DNA from: Trichoplax sp. H2
Taxonomy: Eukaryota; Placozoa; Uniplacotomia; Trichoplacea
Direction of reading: 5' to 3'
Length of the DNA: 64,000 nt
Assembly: GCA_003344405.1 (NCBI GenBank)
Contig: NOWV01000028.1
Location: 496,001-560,000 of the forward strand
Program-made: the position numbers and the translations under genes
The notes under the pieces: model-generated
Database searches by the model: none
Told to the model about the DNA's origin: nothing
The model's input: only the letters and a program-made list of their open reading frames with translations
Shown here: positions 24,470 through 36,939 of the stretch, in pieces
Layout: every line of letters begins with the position of its first letter
Position numbering within the stretch: the first letter of the stretch is position 1

Positions 24470-25600
24470 CAAGGGCCGAAATAATATTGAAATCTTCACA
24501 AGAAGCTCAAGCAGTTACCGGCTATAATTGCGATTAGTCGGTATACGAGTACATAAGGATAAGGGTCGAAATATTGTTGAAATCTTCACAAGAAGCTCAA
24601 GCAGTTACCGGCTATAATTGCGATTATTCAGTATACGAGTAGATAAGGATAAGGGTCGAAATATTGTTGAAATCTTCACAAGAAGCTCAAGCAGTCACCG
24701 ACTATAATTGCGATTACTCGGTATACGAGTACATAAGGATAAGGGTCGAAATATTGTTGAAATCTTCACAAGAAGCTCAAGAAGTTACCGGCTATAATTG
24801 CGATTACTCGGTATACGAGTAGATAAAGATAAGGGTCGAAATATTGTTAAAATCTTCACAAGAAGCTTAAGCAGTCACCGACTATAATTTCGATTACGTA
24901 GGTATACGAGTAGATAAGGATAAGGGTCGAAATATTGTTAAAATCTTCACAAGAAGCTCAAGCAGTTACCGGCTATAATTGCGATTATTCAGTATACGAG
25001 TACATAAGGATAAGGGCCGAAATATTGTTGAAATCTTCACAAGAAGCTCAAGAAGTTACCGGCTATAATTGCGATTAGTAGGTATACGAGTAGATAAGGA
25101 TAAGGGTCGAAATATTGTTGAAACCTTTACAAGAAACTTAAGCAGTCACCGACTATAATTTCGATTACTCGGTATACGAGTAGATAAGGATAAGGGTCGA
25201 AATATTGTTAAAAAATTCACAAGAAGCTTAAGCAGTCACCGACTATAATTTCGATTACTAGCTAGGTATACGAGTATATAAAGGATAAGGGCCGAAATAT
25301 TGTTAAAATCTTCACAAGAAGCTCAAGCAGTTACCGGCTATAATTGCGATTACTCGGTATACAAGTAGATAAGGATAAGGGTCGAAATATTGTTAAAATA
25401 TTCACAAGAAGCTCAAGCAGTTACCGGCTATAATTGTGATTACTCAGTATACGAGTACATAAGGATAAGGGTCGAAATATTGTTAAAATCCTAAAAGAAG
25501 CTTAAGCAGCCACCGACTATAATTGCGATTACTCGGTATACGAGTATATAAGGATAAGGGTCGAAATATTGTTAAAATCCTAAGATAAGTTTAAGTCATA
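24470..25600. repeat. 90-bp satellite array, about 13 copies
   Basis: The word aagggtcgaaatattgtt recurs at 24561, 24651, 24741, 24831, 24922, 25012 (ggccga), 25102, 25192, 25287 (ggccga), 25377, 25467 and 25557, with a first degenerate copy at 24471. Spacing is 90 bp, with a few 91-95 bp steps. Each unit also holds cttcacaagaagctcaagca, a gttaccggctataattgcga block and a near-palindrome actcggtatacgagta. Variants at fixed positions (caccgac versus taccggc; gttaaaatc versus gttgaaatc) mark subtypes. It is not convincingly coding despite a unit length of 30 codons; the frames contain stops. Confidence 0.95.
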
Positions 25601-27695
25601 AATAATGTTTCTACGAAATTGTTGGCCTTCTTTATATCATTATTCTATACATACAGTGGAAAATGCTGCATAGACCAACTTCGAGGTTTGTCTGTAACTG
25701 CAATATTCGGTATGCCTAGTAATCGTGATTTCAAGCCGGTACATACTCATATACATGTGAACTTGATGAATGACGGAAGCATCTGCAGTGACTACAGTAC
25801 AGTTAATTAGTAAAGTCTGGATTGCATATTCGCCAAAAAGAAACAGAAGAGCAGCAATAAACATTGATATAATTACACGGTAGTTAACAGTCGTTGGAAG
25901 TAACAGGTTCTAAACGTGCGAAATAACACATGATAACTTTCCACAGTGTGAACTGATTATGCTCTCTTAACTACGAGATCAATGGAGGTAAAGTACCATA
26001 ACAGAAAACCGTATCTACTGTATTTACGTTGATCATAAGTTAAAAGTGACTGTTATTAGTCTGTGGTATCGGCTCGACACGACTAGCTTTTAGACTGCTG
26101 TTGAGATGGAAGGAAATGCTAAAGATGATGTAGCTAGAGTTCATTTTGAACACAGACGTGTACACAAACGCTCGACTGTGTCGCTACGGCACAATTTAAA
26201 TAATTTACCTAATACAACATTTTATACCGCATGTAATCTATCTGTATTCCTGCTGGTGCAAAGTTGATCGTCTGCAAGATAATCACAACTACTTTAGTAG
26301 TAAAAACTTGATGGGAAATGAATATAGAACCTTTGGATATCATCAAAGATTTCGAAATTAATTTTAAATTACGATTCACTGGGTATGTATATTGATCAGC
26401 AGTAAGACTACATTTTATCTAATACTTGTGCACAAATTTTATGATTATTGCAACTCTTTTACCTATTTACAGTTCAATCATATAAAATAATAAGTAGGCA
26501 ATGTTGTCCTGTACGTAGCAAATATCAGTTTGTTAATTTATTGATTTCAAATGCGACCATAATTTCAATTAGTCATATATTAGATTCATCACTGAGAGTG
26601 AAGTACTTTATAGCTACGACAAAATGATTATCTTTTGTTCAATTTTACATCCACATAAGCGTGTATTACTTTACAAAGCGTCACGATTGATGCAATATTA
26701 CAGGGATTAAGATCGTATCCGCTTTCAATCCTGGATGACAAAAATCGCAATCTTCACAATATTTAAATAACTTACTCAAATTTCCAATCACAACATGTAT
26801 GACATGTTCCCATGATGTGTATACAATGTGAAACCAATCTCAACGTATTTTGGTCTTCGACCCATCAGAGTCAAGCTAAGACAGAAATATCAATATTCTA
26901 GCATATATTAATCACGATATGTTCGATAGATATCTACAGCTCGATCGATACTAGTTGGTCAGATATGCGATTATCGTAATGAGCTGATAAGTGCCCTAGC
27001 CAAATGTGCTCAATGTAACTTTTATAATAGATGTTATCATGCCGTATAAAATAAACTAGTATGTTACAAGGTAGATGGAAAGCCTCATCAGATGGGGGAA
27101 AAAAATGTTCTCCTAGCCAAGCTTAGTAAAGCTAGCATGATTAACTCCTATTATTACGAGTATGACTATAAAGCGTATGCTTACAAATGACATTGGTATA
27201 GGTTTATATTACTGCTGATTTAACTGTTGAGTGTAAATGTAGATATTGCAAGTGTAAAAGACCAGTTAATTCTTTAGAATGGTATCCATTATAATCGCTA
27301 AAACTTATAATTTTCAATACAAAAGATCATCCTTAATACAGTATACCACATTACATCATTTGTAAGAGTTGGTTAAATCTTTTATGTGCGACTACTCCCT
27401 TTGTTAATACTGATAACCAAGTGAATATTCAAAATTTTGTATTACTTATTAATAGTGAATTTCTTAATTCTGCTTTATTGATTTATAATACCAAATTAGC
27501 ATCAACGGTTACTTCTTCGATATTGACGAGTTAGTTTTCGATTAGTGGCCTATACATAAACACCACAATAAGATCAAAGGCGCGTTAGAAGTAAATTGTT
27601 GATACTTTTGTAATCTATATTTACCGTTAATAGATACTGCCATTTACCGTAATAAAGAAAGAAAAATATTCGACAATTTTATAGAACAGATAAAC
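25601..27695. other. Intergenic, one weak exon candidate
   Basis: No recognised gene. A short stretch at 26318-26382 starts with ATG, encodes MNIEPLDIIKDFEINFKLRF and meets a GGGTATGT donor-like site. It is isolated and no partner exon was found, so it is not called as a gene. Confidence 0.4.
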
Positions 27696-30600
27696 CTACG
27701 TATTATTCCAATAATGTACACTAGGTTTTCGTAGCATCTTCATAACATGGCTGCGTATTTTGAGGGCTGGGCCAAGCTTTATATTCATGGTAGATAACAT
27801 ATGATTTTCGTTCAGTAGTGATAATGCCTCACCACAAATTTCATGCTCTCGGAAGATATTTGCAATTTCATCCGATGATAAGATTTGTGACACAAAATTA
27901 TAAACATCATCTACATCCCAGTCCGCTAAAGGTTTTAAGTTTTTTACTAAAAGTAAGAAGAACAAAACCATTAGAAATTGAGTACATTACTTTGCTAATA
28001 AGATTTTTATTCTAATAGCCCACAAAGCTAAGTAAAAGCTTTTATCATCAGATACAATAATCGTGAAAGAGACTTTATTACATGACTCTACATTTTCTTG
28101 TATTGTATGACATACTTTCAAAATTTTCCGCATTGCTGTTATGAGGACTTAAGCTGTGTAAAGAAGGAGGTACATTTCGACAATACTGTTTAGAAGTAGA
28201 TAAGGAATCATGTGAGTTGGAAGACTTTATACTGTTTGGCCGATCTAAAATTGTCAATAAGACGAAAAAATTAGTCAAGACTATATTTAAACTTGAGAAA
28301 TATGGAATGTTCCACATAATTGACAAGCTAGATAATATTTTCCTCATCTTACCATCAATATCTGATCTCATTATTGAGCGAATTTTCGGCGGTGACGGAA
28401 ATTGTTCAATATGCCTTCCAGATGAGCAGGCCTTGTTATCATTATTATAAAATTTAGGAGGTTTTCTGTGATTTACAAATTCATGTCTATTTGTTTCTAA
28501 ATTTGGCTGCTTGTTGATTATAAACGAATCCGAGGCAATCTTTGCAGCCTTGCGAGGAATAGTATTCTTCCTATTTTTATTTCTCATATGCGAATGGCCC
28601 ATGATACTTGCAGAAGGGCTGTCAGTGTTAGGTTTATTCATTATCGTAATTCGTCGAAGGTTAATTCCTGGTGGAGATGTGGGCGCGTGGGTAGGTTTTG
28701 TTGTCTGTTAAGAATACATAAAAGTGCGTTATCATCTAATGATTGAATTTTATCATGTTTATACGGAGCATTAGAGTTAAACACTCCAGAAAATTTCCAT
28801 TACTTAAAGTCTGTAAATATCGGGAAATGACAGAATTAGTACTCTACACATACGACCGTAAATCAATTCGAAGCTTTACATCAACTTACAAATTAAAACG
28901 TCCTATTGTAAACATATATGAAATGTGTGGATTGTCGGTGTAGTGTATTAAATAATTCATTTTAAGGCAAACGAAATTAAATGCCTATTTTTTTTATTGA
29001 TCATTCATCCTATGAGCAAAGGATGATAAACACAACCAAGGTATTGTGTTATATGCAGTATAGATCTGATTATTATCTTGATAGCTGTTATCACTTTTAC
29101 TCAGCGATACAAATTAAAAATAATGCAACCATTACGTTAATGGTATACATCACAAACCCATGAGAGCTCTGTAATTTATGAATTTTGTAATGCGAAATGA
29201 ATATGAAAACTGATCAATGAATATTCTCTTCGGAGTCTATGTCTAAAGACCCTGCATGAAGGTTTAAAAATAATAACACGTAAATGAAAATCTATAATAC
29301 TTAGATGATTGTAATGATAAATTTTAAAGGATTCTATAAATATTACATCGTCATCGAAAATTGATAAAAGAATAATTATTCGACACAAATACTACGACGA
29401 TTATTGAACTTTAGTGTCCATTTTTATCGATGTGACGTAGATTTAATTACGCCCCTAATTTAACTCTTATCAGTAAAGATAGAAACCTTATATTAGACTG
29501 GACACTACATCCTTGAAGAATTCTACAAGTCTGATTATTAACACTTCTGCAATTAGCCAGCGGTAGCAAATACTATAGAATATAGTGTAGTACATTATAC
29601 AAAGCAGAGACTGATCAGGTCTAGGCTAATAAACTACGTAATTACATCAACTTGATGAAAGGAATGTATGGTATATGTCCGAAACGCAGCCTACCAGGTT
29701 AACGGGTTAGCGCTATTAGCGTTATAGTAATGGGAACAAGTGAGAGGAATAAAACAGTTTAAAACGGTTTTAAATAAAAAAATAGAAAATTTCACATAGG
29801 CTTTATAGCATGTGCAATAAATGTAATCACAGTAGGCTTGTTCGTGTCATTATGTTAAGATATCGATGTATGAATATGACTTTGATCGCGCCGTTCTTAT
29901 TCAACGTTATCGTTGAACTTTTATTACAGAGGTCCAAGTGATACGAAGTAGTGTACTCGATTACGCGTAAAATGCAGGCTTAGCAATGGCAATAAAACTA
30001 AGCAAGACGCTGGCAAATTTTGGCTTTAGACGTTTGCAAATAGGTTTTCTCCGTTTATGAAACCCAATAGAGCTTTCCAAAATATCGTTCGTCTATTCAT
30101 TAGATTGGTTGTTACTAATGCATTATTACTGATGTATTTTCAACTGTATCGACTATGGTGAACACACACACTCAGTAGCCCATTGCATTCTACTACCATC
30201 ATACCCAATGGCCGTGCCATCATGCAAATCAAAATCAATGACACAGCCGTTTTTACACCCATTTGAAACGTTTGTACGGTAACAAAATGCATTGCACTCC
30301 CCCTCAATTCAGTATAGAAGTATCCATTTTTAGACTATGGTATAAAACAAGCTGAAGAAGAGAATGATGGAAAATGATTGTTGTTGATACCGCCTCAATT
30401 TGTATCTCTAGTTTGCACCAAGATGAATATTGGAACGCAATTTGCGCTATGAGCCAAACTGTGCGACTTGTGTCTAACGAGGTTGGTGCAGTCATATCTC
30501 ATAATATGATTGATTAGCTTGCTGTTATGAATGTATATTGCGTATACAAATACAAGTAGGGTTTGAATTATTGTACATGATGGACAAATGATTACAGTAA

Positions 30601-32204
30601 TGAAATAAGAATTGCCGACAAGTTTTTACCCCCCCTCATAAATCCCCCAAAATGCTCAAGTTTGTTACGCACTATTAGTGTACGTACTAGTCCCGAGGGC
30701 AAACTGGTTGGGTACAGTAGAGTATAGCGAAGCGTACGCGATTGACTTCAATTTCTGACAATGCGCTGTACCGACTTGTACAGTATGGACAGAAGATGAG
30801 TGAATACTGTAGAACTTGTATTAGAATCATTCTTGACGGCATTGCTTATACCATAATTATGTAATTATTTTTTCATTTTTTTTTTCCGGGACTGTGCTCC
30901 ACCAGTCAAAGCCCTGCCGCACACCATTACACCAAAGGTGGTGCGATTTATCGGCTCACTGCATGCTTGCGCTCCTTTGCTTGACAGTCTATGACTGCAC
31001 CGGACGTTGATCCTCTTGACATAAAATCGCACCGTCTGACCGTATTTCCTTTTACTGACACAGTATGCTCGATTTTACCCTTTACCGTACGTACTGTAAG
31101 CCAGTAGACGGTCGTAGGGTAGAATGCGGCGGTAGCATTCCATCCGTCGTTGGTCCATCAGCAGCGGCAATAATGACGGCGAAAGCAGTCTGGTGTACTC
31201 ACTACTACTCAGGTGGACAGTATGGATTAATCGTGCCTAGACTCGTACTGACCAAACATCGCCGACTACAGTATGGGATGCTGGTCGACAGTGCATTGTA
31301 CTGCCGAGACTACAGTCAATGCACTGTAAGAGGGCCGCAGTCGGAAATTCATCTTGACAATACAGTACCGGTACAATAGCAATACAATACAGTCGAATCA
31401 AGGAGAGAAGAGACTGCACGAATGGCGTTACGACGTCACGACCAGTTAGCGCACTCAAAGTGAACAATAGCTGAAATGTCGATGGTGGAAAATCACACTT
31501 TTCTCCAATTTCTCAAGTCAAATTAGACGTGGTAAAGAGACGCTGTGAAAATTTAGCTGCTACAATCGATCATCATTGCAATCTCCATCATATGCATACA
31601 GTTAGACTGACTGCTGTATGGATACAATGGATAGTTGTAAAACAAACATGCTTACCATTTTACTTCCCAGTGATTCATCTTCTATTGATAATAAACCAGC
31701 TTCGGCATACTTCTTTAACGGTCGTCCACGATAGCGAATGCTACGTTTCCAATTTTTCGTCGTTTGCTTGCCACTAATGCGTTGAAATTCGTTGGGTGTT
31801 ATCCATGCATTTTGAAAATAAATACATGAGCCTTTATTACCGCGATACATCTTGGATAAATCTAATACCCCATGATTTTTACCGCATGTTACATTCAATT
31901 TAGCATTTCTGTTTATTGGAGTCATATCGTCGCCTGTGACGTCGTTCGTATTAAGTAAATACTCGTTCGTCTCATCTTCCTTGCCTGAGATGTTTGCACT
32001 TTTTTCGCTCTCCATCTTCACTTGAATATACGATTGAGAGTGTGTACCACTAGCCGTTTCATGATCATAATCTTCGTTGAGTTCAGTATCATTGAGAAGT
32101 ATATTGGAAGGCGACGAATTATGCGTCACCGCCATACTACCACCAGTCGTAAAAATCACTTCGTTACCAACGTCGCTGCTCATAATTGTCGCTGTAGATG
32201 GCAT
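27696..32204 (-). CDS. SAND-SAM domain protein
   Basis: SAND domains bind DNA through a KDWK-type core; SAM domains of the polycomb type form oligomers. Minus-strand exons 32204-31656, 28704-28353, 28244-28092 and 27946-27696 join in phase to 434 codons plus stop. Residues about 102-172 are a SAND domain: LNVTCGKNHGVLDLSKMYRG, WITPNEFQRISGK, then KNWKRSIRYRGRPLKK with the KNWK core. A basic, Ser/Pro/Asn-rich linker follows (TTKPTHAPTSPPG; RKNTIPRKAAKIA). Residues about 355-425 are a SAM domain: DWDVDDVYNFVSQIL, FREHEICGEALSLLNENHM and TMNIKLGPALKI, close to polyhomeotic/L3MBTL-type SAMs. The start is the first ATG before the acidic N-terminus. A nuclear transcription regulator is inferred. 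The main doubt is the 2.9-kb intron (28705-31655); two separate genes are the alternative. Confidence 0.82.
28705..31655. other. Large intron of the SAND-SAM gene
   Basis: Begins GTAAGC and ends ttcttaacag on the minus strand. It contains no recognised exon. Plus-strand open frames within it (for example 31065-31379) lie in GTAC-word-rich sequence and have no family similarity. Confidence 0.6.
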
Positions 32205-32439
32205 CAAAGTTGCCTTCGGTGTACGTTAAAGCTACCCGTACTTTAACTGGCAGTAGTGAACGAATTGCAGATACAAAGGTGGCAAGAACAGCTTGCACAA
32301 TACGCTATAGCACAGCCAATGCCCAACCTTCACTTCCACACAGCGAAAATGAGACTTGTGATTTAACAACCTTCACTCGTGCGATATAAGCTTGCGAAAA
32401 TCTCCCAGCGTGCAAGAACGAATCCACTAACTTACAGTA

Positions 32440-32660
32440 TGCACTTCTACACTACAGTACCGTACTGCAGCAGCTGCAGTCACATCGCTAGTCAGCACTT
32501 CCAAGTTCAGTCTAAGGATTGATACATAAATACACGCACATGGGCAATACTGTAAGCACAATACAATACTTGCGTGGTACAGTACAGTACTCTACCGTAC
32601 GTACGGTAGAGTGAAGTGGACTGTACACTGTACAGTATGTACTGTACTGTACTGTATGGC
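32440..32660. repeat. GTAC-palindrome cluster upstream of the SAND-SAM gene
   Basis: Dense tactgtac, gtacagtac and ctaccgtacgtacggtag words, several fully self-complementary (for example 32592-32612). They lie about 250-450 bp upstream of the SAND-SAM start codon. A poly-A run and aaaataaaat repeats follow near 32708-32945. Confidence 0.65.
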
Positions 32661-34300
32661 TGTCCATGTTGTTATTAGACCCAAATAAATTTTTGAATAC
32701 GGCAGGTAAAAAAAAAAAAATAATAAATTACATCAATAAAAATAGACGGCTGGCAAGATTACTATGTTGCTTATCCACTTCGACACCACTAACCCACTGA
32801 CCTAAACGGATGTAGACTCGCATAGCCAGTTGGCTATGATCTTTAAAATCTGTTGTTCTGTTCTGACTGTGCCGTACAGTACAGCAGTTACGTAGTGATG
32901 TGGATATTAGCATATTAATAATTAATTAAAATAAAATAAAATAAAAGAAAATCAGCTTTGCACATGTTGATTACCGTATCGAACGGAACAAAGTTGCCGA
33001 CTTTTATTAGTTCTACACTACATTATACCAACTAGTGTATATACATACAGCTTTGCCCGACGCTGGCAATATCATTAATTAATTAAACAGTTTTTTTTAT
33101 AAAAATTGATTAGCAAGCGAATTTGCTATCAGACGATATCTTACGAAGTTGGAAATTCAAATATCTCCCTTACCTTAAAGTAAGAACAAAATAAAATAGA
33201 ATAAATCCAATTTAGTAAGTCCCTAGATTTCCAATTTTGGAAGACTCGTAATAGCTACAGTACAAAGTATACCGTCAAATCCTTGTAATAAAGGAGTATG
33301 CGCAGATTGGTGTCTTCACTCTTGTACTGTGCTCCGGTAAGGACGTCGCCCAACTCTACTGTACCAATAGGATTTGTTTGGAGCACATACGCAGTTCAAA
33401 TGTCGATTTCTTAACACTACTTATGCTGCCATCGTTACGGAACTTTTGTGTTTATCTTTTCAATTAATGAAAGGCATGTAAAACTAGACTGATAATAATA
33501 ATTGATAGGGAACATTAATCATCAACACAGTACTGCATAATGAATACGTATACCTACTGTACTGTACACTGACGAAATAATCGATGGAGTCCACGTTCCG
33601 TAAAATGTGGACTTGACGCTTATTTTACGAAATTGAATTTACATATAGCTAGTACGAGCCAACTGTAGCTTACCCTCTAAAATGATTCATTTTAATTTTC
33701 GAAGTAATACCTGGTCATTTTAGTCCAGCTTATTGCCCTCAGGAAAGTACAGTAGTCATAATTAAGAATAATGATTGAGCCTGTTTCAAGTAGATACTAT
33801 CTTCTGTCATTGACATATCGCAGGAGTAATCAATCAGGCACGATGAAGAAATGATTCAGGATTAGAATACGATTATTGCGAACGCATAACAACAAGAGGG
33901 ATCATCGTATAGCTAGTCCATCTAGTATTGGTTTTCGTGTGTGTGTGCATGGTACAGCAAAGAACCACCTTACTACACTACGTATACTCTGCAACCAGTG
34001 CTTCCTATTGCAGGATGCTGTAGTAATCATTATCCTTGTCTACTTTACATGCTCAGTAACTAGGGTAGTGTTACTGCAACATGTCAGTGATGTCACATTA
34101 TACAAAAAATCAAATCAAATTCGAGAATTATCCAACATCACATCAATGCCGAAAAAAATCAACACTGTACAGCACAATATGCACCCTCTCGTCAATTACG
34201 TACAGTATGCTGGTTACCCGAGCTTCATAGTTGAGAAGTTTAAACTCTGTGCTTGCAACCTTGCAGCATACTTATTGCTGAATACTGGATCTGGTTCCAA
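32661..34300. other. Intergenic, no gene recognised
   Basis: Mixed AT-rich and GTAC-word sequence with short A-rich simple repeats (32708-32720; 32915-32950). A plus-strand open frame at 33876-34310 has no recognisable domain and no ATG context that convinces. Confidence 0.45.
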
Positions 34301-34309
34301 TCGAATTTG

Positions 34310-34905
34310 AGAGCATCACTACTGTACAGTGTACAGTACATGTTGCAAAACAACTTGGAAATGTCACATTACAGTACTGTACAGTACTGTACTATACTGT
34401 ACTGTACATGTACTGTACAGTATACAGTAAAGTACTGTACAGTATACAGTAAAGTACTGTACATCTTTTACCTGTCTCTTCCATCAGCAGGATTGTACTG
34501 TACTGTACTGTAGATTGCTCCAGAGTTGGGTATCCGAACGATCTTCAGACGGACGAGACGGAACTCTACACACTCACACTGTACCGTACCGTACAGACGT
34601 AAAGTACAGTACTGTACTGTAAGCACTGTACTGTACTCTACTGTATTCACTGAGTTGATAGTGTACAGTAGAGTGACAGTGAAGCAGAGTTGGGTATCCG
34701 AACGATCTCCAGACGGACGAGACGGAACTCTGCACAGTCATACTGTACAGTGTACACTGTACACTGTACTGTACTGTACCGTACCATACAGACGTAAAGT
34801 ACTGTAAGCACTGTACTGTACACTGTACCGCAAGAAGCGATTTGCTCGTACAATTTCTCGTATTCACTCAGTTGACAGTACTGTACAGAGGGACAGTGAA
34901 GCAGA
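34310..34905. repeat. GTAC-rich block with a tandem duplication of about 164 bp
   Basis: From 34310 the sequence is dominated by tactgtacagtac words. Inside it, agttgggtatccgaacgatc with agacggacgagacggaactct occurs twice, at 34523 and 34687. Each is followed by cagacgtaaagta, gcactgtactgtac, tattcactgagttga-like and gacagtgaagcaga. Copy 1 is about 34522-34685 and copy 2 about 34686-34903; copy 2 has an insertion of about 50 bp. The open frames here are repeat artefacts. Confidence 0.85.
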
Positions 34906-36939
34906 ACTTTCTATCTTCCCGCCCTTCGCTGACGGGATACAAACATTGGAGCAAGTTTCAGCGGACTTTTCCATGTTGCATTGACTCATTCTTGTAATTA
35001 TCATGAGGTAAATATGAACTATCGCCTTGATGATCTTCTAGCATTAATCTTCTATGCTTAGTTATGCTTTAATCTATCATTTTACTGATATTGAATACTA
35101 TCTGCACACTGTGCTACAAGCTCACCCTGGTAAGTGATTTGGTTGTCAAGTTAAACATTGTCAATGACTAGACTTTTATTGTGGTAACGTGACTCACTAC
35201 AAGATTTTCATAGGCGAGTAAAATGACTGCTTAAACTCATGGGGTAACCAAGTACTTTCCAGTCCATTGCAGTGATTAATGGCGTCGTTTTAGATAGTAG
35301 GCGCTACATGCATGGCCTACAAGACTCTCTTGGCACTAAGATGATGTATCTGCTTCATTAACTTTTACTTTTATTGATCAATGAATAGGCGAAGGTTAAA
35401 ATGGACATTGTAGTTGAAAAATACAGCGCTGATGAGTCAAGAGAAGCTGTCTATCCGATCTTTCCTCTTATTTACTGTAGCATGCGATAGCACATACATC
35501 TTCATGGTGCTGAAAGATTGAGAAAAGAAATGAATGCTATATGACTGTACAACATATTGACTGTCGGTACCTGACAGTTCTGAATGGATACGAATATGTC
35601 ATAGCATAACATGGACAGCGTCATATTTTTACCTCCAGTACAACACAGTCGTACCCTAGCGATACTTTTATAAGATATAAACACACCATGTAGTACGCAG
35701 TGTGCCATTCTTTTTACTTATCAACAGCGGGATGCAATCTTAGGAATTTAATTTAGTCTCTGATACAAGTTGAAGATCCATAAATGATAACCAACTTGAC
35801 ACGGAACTTGTTGAATTGCAAAGTAGATTAAAATCGAGATCCTATCGTACCATGCAGTAACTGTGTGGGAAAAGGGGTTGGTACTGTATTGTTGGTGACG
35901 ACCTAGAAGCAATCATTTAAAATAGACTATGGTACAGTACTGTAATTGCAATATACTCATGAAGATATCCGTATTCTTCGCTCTTGTCCTACGTTGATGC
36001 GGTGCGTGATAATTATGAACTTTATCTTAAGTAATGATAATATACTTACTGAATGATTTCAATAATGTAACAACGATTCGATAACAGCAACAGAGAAAAT
36101 ATTGGGTATGGGCTAAGGGGAGCTTACGCCAATCCAACAATAGCAACGGACTATTTTTATTCAATTGTATTAGACATATCGACGTTTACTTTTTTTACCA
36201 ACGTAGCATATAAATATGGAGGGTACGCGTAGGATCATTTGAAGTTTGCTTCTCGTACAACCAAATAATGTTATCCTCTACTCCACTTATCTGTACAGGT
36301 TGTAGATGCATAAGTGTATATCAAAATCACTAGGTACCAAGTTAATGAGGTGCGTTGAAACGATCGATGCAGTCATTTACAGGTGCTGTCTTCTCGGAAG
36401 AGTGGATTAGTAAAGTATCAATGATATTAGGCATACCAAGATCGGATTATTTCTTTTTCAGTGTGGTCTATCTTAGCGAAACATATTAACAGATTTAGAT
36501 TTATAAATCATCACCATGATGAATAAGGCTCACAGTTCAAAATTGAATGCTTATAATGATTGTGGAATAGAAATGCTGAAAATACGCTTATATCTAGAGT
36601 CAATTATTGATTCCTTTTCCCTCCTATTCACCTATGCCTTTACGTTTATATTGGCCATTTGCGAAAGTTGTAATAATATATTACAATGCCCTTGATAGGA
36701 TAGCTGATCTATATCGTGTGTTGTAACTGCCATGATTTTTTGCAACGGTATAAGTCTCTGATATATCCAATATGGAAATTGATGCTTTCGTGGGTTACTT
36801 AAATAACTTGTAATTCTATAACTATAAATACCATATTTTAAAAGAAACCTCAATACAAGATTAAACGCTTTGGATTAAACTTGGACCATTGTACCGTGTT
36901 TTGTATTGCATCGAATGATTATAGATAGCTTTCTTTGTA
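34906..36939. other. Intergenic upstream of CEP104
   Basis: No gene is called. A minus-strand stretch at 36632-36830 reads as NPRKHQFPYWIYQRLIPLQK and ends at a GTAAAG donor-like site. It has no start codon and no partner exons were found, so it remains only a candidate exon. Confidence 0.4.

Noticed and set aside
24470-25600. Regular repeats considered as a CRISPR-like array or a repeat protein
   Set aside because: The whole 90-bp unit is conserved with no unique spacers, the genome is eukaryotic, and all frames contain stops.
31065-31379. A 104-codon plus-strand frame
   Set aside because: Lies in the SAND-SAM intron in GTAC-word sequence, overlaps an equally open frame on the other strand, and has no domain or splice context.
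33876-34310. A 144-codon plus-strand frame
   Set aside because: The longest stand-alone frame in the repeat region, but it has no recognisable domain, mixed composition, and runs into the GTAC block. Not supported as a gene.
36632-36853. Minus-strand frame close to the CEP104 start, suggesting a divergent gene
   Set aside because: No start codon in frame near the 5' end and no partner exons found. Kept only as a note in the intergenic entry.
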